Assembly (NCBI RefSeq): GCF_011759705.1
Contig: NZ_JAAOZF010000001.1
Span: forward strand, 1 to 64,000
Length of the DNA stretch: 64,000 nt
Origin: Microbacterium ulmi
GTDB taxonomy: Bacteria; Actinomycetota; Actinomycetes; Actinomycetales; Microbacteriaceae
Reading direction: 5' to 3'
The first letter of the stretch is position 1. Each line of letters opens with the position of its first letter. The notes under the pieces were generated by a model, which made no database searches, had not been told where the DNA came from, and saw only the letters and a program-made list of their open reading frames with translations. A program made the translations under genes and the position numbers. Positions 57,047 to 64,000 of the stretch are shown one piece after another.

Positions 57047-57052
57047 GGACAG

Positions 57053-59728
57053 ATGCGCGAGCTCACCCAGACCGAAGCGATCGACCTCGTCGGCAGGTTC
57101 GAGGCCGGCCAGGAGATCCCCGAGCGGATGCGCTCCGATGTGCGGATGCTGGGGGCCCTCCTCGGGCGCGTCCTTCGGGAGAGCGGCACCCCCGGCCTCT
57201 ACGAGGACGTCGAGCGGCTGCGCGTGGCAACGATCCACGCCTACACCGACGAGAGCCCCGAGGCGTTCGCGCGCGCGGCCGAGATCGCGGAGTCGTTCGG
57301 GCTCGAGCGCGCTCACGAGGTCGCGAGGGCCTTCACGTGCTACTTCCATCTCGTCAACCTCGCGGAGGAGCACCAGCGTGTCCGCGTCCTCCGGGAGCGC
57401 GACGGCCGCCCCGACAAGGAGGACGCGACCGACTCGATCGCGGCCGCCTACATGCACCTCGCGCAGGAGGTCGGCGACGACACGGCGCTCGCGCGCCTGC
57501 AGGCGCTGCGGTTCCATCCCGTCTTCACGGCCCACCCGACCGAGGCGCGCCGGCGGGCCGTCTCGTCGAGCATCCGCCGCGTCGCGTCGCTCCTCGACGA
57601 GCACGAGGCGTCCCTTCGCAACGGCGCCGACCAGCGCCGCGCCGAGCGACGCATGCTCGAGGAGATCGACACGCTGTGGCGGACGGCTCCGCTGCGCCCC
57701 GAGAAGCCGTCGCCCACCGACGAGGTGCGCGCCGTCATGTCGGTCTTCGACGAGACCCTGTACACCGCGGTGCCGCACGTCTACCGGCGCGTCGACGACG
57801 CACTCCAGGGTCCCGCGGCGGGCGGTCGCGCGCCCATCGTGAAGCCCTTCGTGCGGATCGGCTCGTGGGTCGGCGGCGACCGGGACGGCAACCCGTTCGT
57901 GACGGCATCCGTCACCCGCAAGGCGTCGGCGATCGCGAGCGAGCACATCCTGCTGGGCCTGGAGGCGACGACGCAGCGGATCGGCCGCACGCTGACGATC
58001 GACGCAGGGACGACCCCGCCCAGCGACGCGCTCGTGACGCTGTGGCAGCGCCTGCGCGGCGCCGACGAGGACGCGGCGGACGAGATCGCGAAGCGCTCCC
58101 CCGACGAGCCGCATCGCCGCGTGCTCCTGCTCATCGCGCGCAAGATCGCGGCGACCCGCACGCGCGACGCCGACCTCGCGTACCGCGAGCCGGAGGAGCT
58201 GATGGCCGACCTGCGGGTCGTGCAGGACTCCCTCGTGCGCGCCCACGCGCCGCGCCAGGCGTACGGGCACCTCCAGCAGCTGCTGTGGCAGGTCGAGACC
58301 TACGGCTTCCATCTCACCGAGCTCGAGGTGCGCCAGCACTCCGCCGTGCACGCCAAGGTGCTCGCCGAGCTCGACGGAGGCGGTCCGCGCAGCGCTCAGA
58401 CCGAGGAGGTGCTCGACGTCTTCCGGACGATCGCGCAGCTTCAGGATCGCTACGGCCAGCGTGCCGCCGGGCGGTACATCGTGTCGTTCACGCAGTCCGC
58501 GAACGACCTCGCCGCCGTCCACCGCCTCGCGGAGTACGCCGCAGGCCCCGGCGGCAGAACGCCCGTGCTGGACGTCATCCCGCTGTTCGAGACCTTCGCC
58601 GACCTGCAGGCAGCGCCCGGCATCCTCGCCGAGATCGTCGAGCACCCCGAGTTCGCGGCGCGCCTGGAGGCCACCGACCGGCGGTTCGAGGTCATGCTCG
58701 GCTACTCGGACTCGTCGAAGGACGTCGGCCCCGTGGCGGCGAACCTCGCCCTCTACGAGGCGCAGGCGCGCATCGCCGCATGGGCGCAGGATGCCGGCAT
58801 CGAGCTCACCCTCTTCCACGGTCGCGGCGGGGCCCTCGGCCGCGGCGGCGGCCCCGCGAACTCGGCCGTGCTCGCGCAGCCGCCGCACTCGGTCGACGGC
58901 CGGTTCAAGCTGACGGAGCAGGGCGAGGTGATCTTCGCCCGGTACGGCGACCCCGCCATCGCGATGCGGCACATCGACCAGGTCGCGGCGGCCGTCCTGC
59001 TGGCCTCGTCGCCGTCGATCGAGCAGCGCAACCGCGATGCGGCCGAGCGCTACGCCGACGTCGCCGCGACGATGGACCAGGCCTCGCGGGACCGCTTCTT
59101 CTCGCTCGTGAAGGCGCCGGGCTTCGCGCCGTGGTTCGCGCGCGTCACGCCGATGGAGGAGATCGGGCTGCTCGCGCTCGGTTCGCGCCCGGCCAGGCGC
59201 GGTCTGTCGGTCGAGTCGCTGGAAGACCTCCGCGCGATCCCGTGGGTGTTCGCGTGGACTCAGGCGCGCATCAACCTCGCGGGCTGGTTCGGGCTCGGGA
59301 CGGCGCTCGAAGCCGTCGGCGACGAGCCGCTGCTGCGGCACGCCTACACCGACTGGCCGCTGTTTCGCACTCTGATCGACAACGTCGCGATGAGTCTCGC
59401 GAAGGCCGACACGCGCATCGCGCGGCTCTACCTCGAGCTCGGCGACCGCGACGACCTCGCGGCGCTCGTGATGGACGAGATGCTCCTCACCCGATCGTGG
59501 GTCGTGCGGGTCACGGGCGGGGCCGAGATGCTCGACAACAGGCCCGTCCTGCAACGCGCCGTCAAGATGCGCAGCCCGTACGTCGACGCCCTGTCGCTCC
59601 TGCAGCTGCGGGCGCTTCGGGCCCTGCGCGACGGGGCCGCCGAGGGACTCGCCGCCGATCCCGATCAGCAGCGCCTGCTGCTGCTGTCGGTCAACGGCGT
59701 CGCCGCCGGCCTGCAGAACACCGGGTGA
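57053..59728 (+). CDS. ppc: Phosphoenolpyruvate carboxylase
   Basis: 891 aa anaplerotic enzyme making oxaloacetate from PEP and bicarbonate. Catalytic segments: FHPVFTAHPTEARRRAV (about 157-173, His), GSWVGGDRDGNPFVT (about 271-285), GYSDSSKDVGP (about 551-561), FHGRGGALGRGGGP (about 590-603), and the C-terminal QNTG. ATG 57053 follows TACCGT (57041-57046) by 6 bases; upstream sequence in that frame does not resemble the family. Divergent from the GH31 gene. Confidence 0.97.
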   Translation: MRELTQTEAIDLVGRFEAGQEIPERMRSDVRMLGALLGRVLRESGTPGLYEDVERLRVATIHAYTDESPEAFARAAEIAESFGLERAHEVARAFTCYFHLVNLAEEHQRVRVLRERDGRPDKEDATDSIAAAYMHLAQEVGDDTALARLQALRFHPVFTAHPTEARRRAVSSSIRRVASLLDEHEASLRNGADQRRAERRMLEEIDTLWRTAPLRPEKPSPTDEVRAVMSVFDETLYTAVPHVYRRVDDALQGPAAGGRAPIVKPFVRIGSWVGGDRDGNPFVTASVTRKASAIASEHILLGLEATTQRIGRTLTIDAGTTPPSDALVTLWQRLRGADEDAADEIAKRSPDEPHRRVLLLIARKIAATRTRDADLAYREPEELMADLRVVQDSLVRAHAPRQAYGHLQQLLWQVETYGFHLTELEVRQHSAVHAKVLAELDGGGPRSAQTEEVLDVFRTIAQLQDRYGQRAAGRYIVSFTQSANDLAAVHRLAEYAAGPGGRTPVLDVIPLFETFADLQAAPGILAEIVEHPEFAARLEATDRRFEVMLGYSDSSKDVGPVAANLALYEAQARIAAWAQDAGIELTLFHGRGGALGRGGGPANSAVLAQPPHSVDGRFKLTEQGEVIFARYGDPAIAMRHIDQVAAAVLLASSPSIEQRNRDAAERYADVAATMDQASRDRFFSLVKAPGFAPWFARVTPMEEIGLLALGSRPARRGLSVESLEDLRAIPWVFAWTQARINLAGWFGLGTALEAVGDEPLLRHAYTDWPLFRTLIDNVAMSLAKADTRIARLYLELGDRDDLAALVMDEMLLTRSWVVRVTGGAEMLDNRPVLQRAVKMRSPYVDALSLLQLRALRALRDGAAEGLAADPDQQRLLLLSVNGVAAGLQNTG

Positions 59729-59780
59729 CGCGGATCCTGCCTCAGCGCGCGTCGCTGCCGGCATCCTGCAGCGTCCGGCC

Positions 59781-59786
59781 TACCGT
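59781..59786 (+). promoter_or_regulatory. Leaderless-type -10 of the zinc-ribbon gene
   Basis: TACCGT, 7 bases before ATG 59794. Confidence 0.55.
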
Positions 59787-59793
59787 GGGGTGC

Positions 59794-59982
59794 ATGACCA
59801 GGACCTGGGATGACGTGGCCCCGCACGCGGCCGCCGAGGTCTGCCCCGTGTGCGCGTCCCTCGACGTGCGTGCGACGGAGCCCGGGTGGTTCGTGCTCGA
59901 GCTCGACCGCGGCGACGAGCTGCGACGCGACGAGGTCGCCGTCGAGTTCGTGTGCCGCGACTGCCGCGCGACCTGGCGCTGA
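59794..59982 (+). CDS. Small zinc-ribbon protein
   Basis: 62 aa with two CxxC knuckles (CPVC at about 17-20 and CRDC at about 54-57), a typical single zinc ribbon, with a beta-rich middle segment WFVLELDRGDELRR. No other domain is present. It starts 7 bases after TACCGT (59781-59786), so the mRNA should be leaderless. Function unknown. Confidence 0.8.
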   Translation: MTRTWDDVAPHAAAEVCPVCASLDVRATEPGWFVLELDRGDELRRDEVAVEFVCRDCRATWR

Positions 59983-59993
59983 CCGAGTCGCGG

Positions 59994-60021
59994 TGAGCGG
60001 GACGCCGCGGCATCCCGCTCA
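59994..60021. terminator. Terminator between the zinc ribbon and the hexapeptide-repeat gene
   Basis: TGAGCGGGA/TCCCGCTCA, a 9-bp perfect stem with a 10-base loop that itself can pair (GCC/GGC). It lies 11 bases after the zinc-ribbon stop and contains the stop codon of the convergent gene (60019-60021). Confidence 0.75.
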
Positions 60022-60618
60022 GTCGACGCGCGTGTCGTCCGCGTGTCGCGCGAGCCCGCGTCCGTAGCGCTCCGTGAGCTGGATCATGAGGTCGGGCGTC
60101 TCTCGGTCGAGGCCGAAGACGTAGCCGGGGAAGTCGAGCTCCTTCTGCAGCGCCCAGATCTCGTCGTGGCGCTCGGGCGGGAGGATCTGGACGGGATCGC
60201 CGACGGCGACCCAGCCGATGGGCACGACGGTGTCTTCCGGCAGATGCGTGCGCAGGTGCACGACGGAGTTGATCCGCAGCTCGCTGCGCGCGCCGATGCG
60301 GGCCCCGTTGAAGACGCGGGTGCCCGTGGAGAGGAACACCTCGTCGCCGATCGTCGCTCCCGACACGCTCGCCATGGGGCCGACGAGCGTGTGCGCTCCG
60401 ATGTGCACGGGGTTCGCGGCGCTCGCCCTGATGAGCGCGTTCTCCATCACGATGACGCAGGCGCCGAGGGTGATCGGCCCGCCCTCGGCCGTGATGACGG
60501 CGCCGTGAAGGATCTGGCACTCGGCACCGATCTCGACGTCGCCGCTGATGACGGCCGTCGGCGACACGATGGCTTCTGGGTGGATGCGGGGCCGCGCCCC
60601 GAGGTGCTCGAACTGCAC
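60019..60618 (-). CDS. Left-handed beta-helix (gamma-carbonic-anhydrase-like) protein
   Basis: 199 aa hexapeptide-repeat fold: repeated [LIV]G-type turns from about 20 to 125 (ISGDVEIGAECQILHGAVI, ITLGACVIVMENALI, VHIGAHTLVGPMASVSGATIGDEVFLSTG). Related to YrdA/PaaY and to acyltransferases; the three His of a gamma-carbonic anhydrase zinc site are not clearly conserved. GTG start with AGGGAGGG upstream. Confidence 0.8.
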   Translation of the reverse strand: MQFEHLGARPRIHPEAIVSPTAVISGDVEIGAECQILHGAVITAEGGPITLGACVIVMENALIRASAANPVHIGAHTLVGPMASVSGATIGDEVFLSTGTRVFNGARIGARSELRINSVVHLRTHLPEDTVVPIGWVAVGDPVQILPPERHDEIWALQKELDFPGYVFGLDRETPDLMIQLTERYGRGLARHADDTRVD

Positions 60619-60669
60619 TGTCCCTCCCTGGGTCTTGGGTCAGCGTAGCGCTCGGCGATCGCTCCCGGT

Positions 60670-62424
60670 CTAGATCGCGGTGCTGACGGCGAGCAGCCGC
60701 CTCGTGTAGGGATCGGCCGGCTCGGTCAGCACCCGGGACGTGGGTCCGCTCTCCACGACGACGCCCTCGTTGAGGACGACGACGTGGTCGCACAGTTGGG
60801 CCACGACGGCGAGATCGTGCGAGATGAACAGCAGGGTGTGGCCCGCGTCGTCTCGCAGGCGCGCGAGCAGGGCGAGGATCTGCGCCTGCACCGACAGGTC
60901 GAGCGCGGAGACGGGCTCGTCGCACACGAGCAGGTCGGGTGCCGTCGCGATCGCCCGGGCGATCGCGACACGCTGGCGCTGACCGCCGGAGAGCGCGGCC
61001 GGGCGCCGCGAGAGCAGCGCGGCGGGCAGGCCCACCGTCTCCAGGAGGACCTCCGGAGTCACCGACGCGGCTCCGCGGGCGGCGCGGATCGCCTCGGACA
61101 GCGTGCGCCGGATGCTCAACGCGGGGTTCAGGGTCCCGGCCGGATCCTGGAACACCATCTGCACGCGACCGCGCCGTCCGTCCGGCGTCGCCTGCCACGT
61201 GATCGAGCCCGCGCTCGCCTCTTCGAGCCCGACGATCGCGCGCGCGAGCGAGGTCTTCCCCGATCCGGACTGGCCCACGAGTCCCACGATCGCCCCGCGC
61301 GGGACGTCGAGGTCGACGCCGTGCAGGACCTCGCGCCCGCCACGGTGCACGACGAGCCCCTCGACGCGCAGGAGGGCCTGTCCGCCTTCCTGCCCGGCGA
61401 CGGGCGCGGCAGGAGCCGCGTGCGACGCGCGAGTCGGCACACCGGTCTGCGCGTCCACGACGACCGCGGCCCCGGCGCCGTGGATGCCGACCTCATGCCC
61501 GGGCCGGCCGCCCACGGGGACGAGCACGGGGGCGGGTCGCGAGCGCAGGGTCTCGGCATCCGCATAGGAGCCGAAGTCCGCGCCGGCAGGAAGCACGATC
61601 CCGGGATCGAGGAGCCACGGCGGGCCCTCGTACGGCCGCGACCCAGGGTGCGGGGCGGCGGCGAGAAGTCCTCGCGTGTAGGGATGAACGGGATGCGCGA
61701 GCACGTCGGCCACGGCGCCCCGCTCCACGATCGAGCCCGCGCTCATGACGAGGACGCGGGCGGCGTGGTCGGCGACGACGCCGAGATCGTGGCTGATCAG
61801 GAGCACGCCCATGCGACGGGACGCGCGCAGCCGGTCGATGAGGGCGAGGATCTCGGACTGCGTGATCGAGTCCAGCGCCGTCGTCGGCTCGTCGGCGACG
61901 AGGACGGCCGGGTCCGACGCGAGGGCGAGCACGATCGCGACACGCTGGCGCATGCCGCCGGACAGTTCGTGAGGATACTGCCGGAGCACCCGCTCGCCGA
62001 GGCCGACCTCGGCGAGGCGCGTCGCGACATCCTCGGCCGAGACCCTCGCGCGCGTGAGGGACAGGGCGCCGTGGATCTGCCGACCGATCGTGTGGACGGG
62101 GCTCAGGCTCGTGAAGGGGTCCTGCAGCAGGAGCGAGATCGCCTCGCCTCGCAGCCTGCGCCAGTGCCGGCCCGTGCCAGGGCCGTCCGCGGCGAGGTCG
62201 TGCGCCGCGCCGTCGAGCGCGAGGCTCCCCCGCACGCGCACGCCGGCGGGGACCAGCCCGACGAGCGCGCGAGCCGTCAGCGACTTCCCCGAGCCCGACT
62301 CCCCGACGATCGCCGTGGTCTGCCCCGGCTCGACCGCGATGTCGACGCCGCGGACGAGCACGCCCGCAGCGGAGACGATCGTGAGCCCGGTCGCTCGCAG
62401 ACCTCGGTCAGCGGACACCCGCAT
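60670..62424 (-). CDS. Fused DppD-DppF-type ATPase of a peptide/nickel ABC importer
   Basis: 584 aa with two complete ABC domains: Walker A VGESGSGKSLTAR (about 39-51) and VGQSGSGKTSLAR (about 385-397), signatures LSGGMRQR and LSGGQRQR, each with a Walker B ending VADEPTTALD or VCDEPVSALD. A linker of about 60 residues rich in Ala/Gly/Val joins them. In DppABCDF-type systems these are usually two genes. It powers import of oligopeptides or metal-chelates together with the next two genes. ATG overlaps dppC by 17 bases. Confidence 0.9.
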   Translation of the reverse strand: MRVSADRGLRATGLTIVSAAGVLVRGVDIAVEPGQTTAIVGESGSGKSLTARALVGLVPAGVRVRGSLALDGAAHDLAADGPGTGRHWRRLRGEAISLLLQDPFTSLSPVHTIGRQIHGALSLTRARVSAEDVATRLAEVGLGERVLRQYPHELSGGMRQRVAIVLALASDPAVLVADEPTTALDSITQSEILALIDRLRASRRMGVLLISHDLGVVADHAARVLVMSAGSIVERGAVADVLAHPVHPYTRGLLAAAPHPGSRPYEGPPWLLDPGIVLPAGADFGSYADAETLRSRPAPVLVPVGGRPGHEVGIHGAGAAVVVDAQTGVPTRASHAAPAAPVAGQEGGQALLRVEGLVVHRGGREVLHGVDLDVPRGAIVGLVGQSGSGKTSLARAIVGLEEASAGSITWQATPDGRRGRVQMVFQDPAGTLNPALSIRRTLSEAIRAARGAASVTPEVLLETVGLPAALLSRRPAALSGGQRQRVAIARAIATAPDLLVCDEPVSALDLSVQAQILALLARLRDDAGHTLLFISHDLAVVAQLCDHVVVLNEGVVVESGPTSRVLTEPADPYTRRLLAVSTAI

Positions 62425-63244
62425 CGCCCCCCGCCTTCTCCGACAGCCAGTCGCCGAGGATGTTCACGGCGCTCGCGACGAGCACGATGAGCACGGCCGG
62501 CACGATCATCGCGGCGGGGTTCTCTCCGAGCACGAGCTTCGCGTCGGTGAGCTGACGGCCCCAGTCCGCCGTCCCGTCGGGCACGCCCAGCCCCAGGAAC
62601 GACAGCGACGACAGCGACACGATCGCGAACGCGATGTTGAGCAGGAGGTTCGCGACGACGAGCCGCAGCACGTTGGGCAGCACGTGCACGGCGAGCGTGC
62701 GAGCCGCGGACGTGCCGCTCAGACGTGTCGCCTCGATGTACGGACGCGGCCGCTGCTCGATGACCGCGGAGCGCACGATGCGATAGTCCGTCGGGCTGAA
62801 GAGCACGATCAGCAGCGCGACCGTCAGCCAGTACCCGGACCCGAGGATGCCTGCCACGACGATCGCGACGAGCACGACGGGCAGCGCCAGCAGGAGATCG
62901 GTGGCGCGGGAGAAGACGGCGTCGACGGGACCTCGCCAGTAGCCCGCGACCGAGCCGAAGACGACGCCGATGACCGCGGCGCCCACGGCGATCGTGATGG
63001 GCCCGCCGAGCGACGAGGCCGCGCCCGCCACCGACAGCGCCAGGACGTCCCTGCCCAGCTGGTCGGTGCCGAGGAGATGTCCGTCCTGGAGGGGCGGAAG
63101 GAGCGCGGAGAGGATGTCGGTGCGCGTGGCGTCGGGGAACAGCGCCGCGCCGAAAGCGACCGCCAGCAGCGCCGCCGCGACGACGAGGATCGACGCGCCG
63201 ACGAGGAACGGGATGCCGCGCGCCCGCGCGAGCGCGCCGCTCAC
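62408..63244 (-). CDS. Peptide/nickel ABC transporter permease (DppC-like)
   Basis: 278 aa, six transmembrane helices. GHLLGTDQLGRDVLA (about 55-69) and the EAA-like loop IEATRLSGTSAARTLAVHVLPN (about 170-191) that contacts the ATPase are diagnostic. GTG start overlaps the DppB-like stop (GTGA). Confidence 0.9.
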   Translation of the reverse strand: MSGALARARGIPFLVGASILVVAAALLAVAFGAALFPDATRTDILSALLPPLQDGHLLGTDQLGRDVLALSVAGAASSLGGPITIAVGAAVIGVVFGSVAGYWRGPVDAVFSRATDLLLALPVVLVAIVVAGILGSGYWLTVALLIVLFSPTDYRIVRSAVIEQRPRPYIEATRLSGTSAARTLAVHVLPNVLRLVVANLLLNIAFAIVSLSSLSFLGLGVPDGTADWGRQLTDAKLVLGENPAAMIVPAVLIVLVASAVNILGDWLSEKAGGDAGVR

Positions 63245-64000
63245 CGCGCGACCTCCTGCCGGCGCACCCGAGGGTCGAGCACGACGTAGAGCACGTCCAC
63301 GAGGATCGACACCACCACGATCGCGGCTGCGACCAGGAGCGTCGTGGCCTGCACGGTCGGGATGTCCTTGTACACCACGGAGTCGAACAGCAGCCGGCCG
63401 AGTCCGGGGATCGCGAAGACGTTCTCGACGAGGATCGTGCCTGCGACGAGGTACGTGACCACGAGTCCCGCGCTCGTCGCGATGGGGATCGATGCGCCGC
63501 GCAGCGCGAGCCGCAGGACGGCGCCGTCGGACTCGCCGCGGGCGCGGGCGGCCGTGATGTGCTCCTGTGCGAGCTCGCGGATGAGCACCGACCGGGTGAT
63601 CTTCACGAGCAGCGCCCCGAGGCCGATCGCGAGCGCGACGGCGGGGAGCACGAGGTGCCGGAGCGTGTCCAGGCCCCCGTCGCCGTAGCCGTACAGGGGG
63701 AACCAGCCCAGCACCGAGGCGAACACGTACATCAGCACGAACGCCACGACGAACGAGGGCGCGGAGACCCCCACGATCGTGACGAGCCCGATCACCCGAT
63801 CCCGCGATCGTCCCGCCCGCAGGGCGGACGCGATCCCCAGCGGGATCGCCGTCACGAGGGCGATCACGAACGCGAGCGAGACGAGAGCGACGGTCGTCGC
63901 GGCACGCGCCGCCACGATCGCGGCGACGGGTGCCTGCTGACGGAAAGAGGTGCCCCAGTCGCCGGTCACGGCATTGCCCAGCCACGCGGCGTACTGGGCG
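63241..64000 (-). CDS. Peptide/nickel ABC transporter permease (DppB-like), partial
   Basis: Truncated at the right edge; at least 252 codons visible, so the N-terminus is off window. WGTSFRQQAPVAA, the EAA loop ITAARARGESDGAVLRLALR, and VENVFAIPGLGRLL are typical DppB features. It is followed by the DppC-like and ATPase genes; the substrate-binding protein gene is expected off the right edge. Confidence 0.88.
   Translation of the reverse strand, partial: AQYAAWLGNAVTGDWGTSFRQQAPVAAIVAARAATTVALVSLAFVIALVTAIPLGIASALRAGRSRDRVIGLVTIVGVSAPSFVVAFVLMYVFASVLGWFPLYGYGDGGLDTLRHLVLPAVALAIGLGALLVKITRSVLIRELAQEHITAARARGESDGAVLRLALRGASIPIATSAGLVVTYLVAGTILVENVFAIPGLGRLLFDSVVYKDIPTVQATTLLVAAAIVVVSILVDVLYVVLDPRVRRQEVAR

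Noticed and set aside
56363..57052. In-frame extension of ppc upstream to 56363 (over 1,100 codons in total)
   Set aside because: The added part is antisense to the GH31 gene and rich in Arg, Ser and Pro; ppc homology starts at the ATG at 57053, next to a leaderless-type -10.

Overview
The window is high-GC actinobacterial chromosome with typical Micrococcales/Microbacteriaceae gene content (DUF501-FtsB-enolase, xseA-xseB-DUF4245, IspH-DUF6264). Microbacterium or a close relative is the best guess, from protein character only. GC is about 70%, many starts are GTG, and overlapping GTGA/ATGA gene junctions are frequent. I see no prophage, insertion sequence, CRISPR array or clear genomic island.

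Layout. 1-521: leader of an rRNA operon that reads leftward off the window, with tRNA-Cys just upstream. 578-6414: small accessory genes: an ECF41 sigma factor with its CMD-family partner, a quinone oxidoreductase, an alpha/beta hydrolase, a decayed gene, an acetyltransferase, a VapBC-like toxin-antitoxin pair and a VOC protein. 6437-15450: ychF, methyltransferase, exonuclease, rmuC, glpX, fba and a SigL/RslA-like sigma/anti-sigma pair. 15581-23945: ispH, xseA-xseB, carbonic anhydrase, fumC and a two-component system. 24119-33457: PhoH-family ATPase, aminotransferase, a short-chain Z-prenyl synthase whose 3' end is repeated downstream, hemolysin III, greA, ilvA and an AI-2E-family permease. 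33539-41506: two YcaQ-type winged-helix proteins around a frameshifted gene, htpX, lemA, an FAD lactone oxidase and an alanine-racemase-fold enzyme. 41795-47208: an odd tRNA with anticodon UAA, ndh, a subtilisin, DUF501, FtsB/DivIC and enolase. 47303-60618: TetR/SDR pair, methyltransferase, SGNH hydrolase, hisS, the mazG-nhaA-GH31 cluster, ppc and a hexapeptide-repeat protein. 60670-64000: a peptide/nickel-type ABC importer that continues off the right edge.

How the genes work together. fba, glpX, eno, ppc and fumC are central carbon enzymes; ndh feeds the respiratory chain; ispH and the Z-prenyl synthase belong to isoprenoid and cell-envelope lipid supply; greA, hisS, rmuC, xseAB and the YcaQ-like proteins serve transcription, translation and DNA repair. 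Both ECF sigma factors have upstream sequences matching the published promoter types of their groups, so both are probably autoregulated.

Two genome-wide patterns stand out. At least 16 genes have a TANNNT hexamer ending 6-8 bases before the start codon, which implies leaderless mRNAs. The heptamer GGATGCC/GGCATCC recurs far more often than composition predicts, including as an inverted pair forming a terminator. The most unusual local structures are the tandem copies of the prenyl synthase 3' end (27593-27875) and the class-I tRNA with anticodon UAA. No convincing new multi-gene system was found; the window is mostly core genome.
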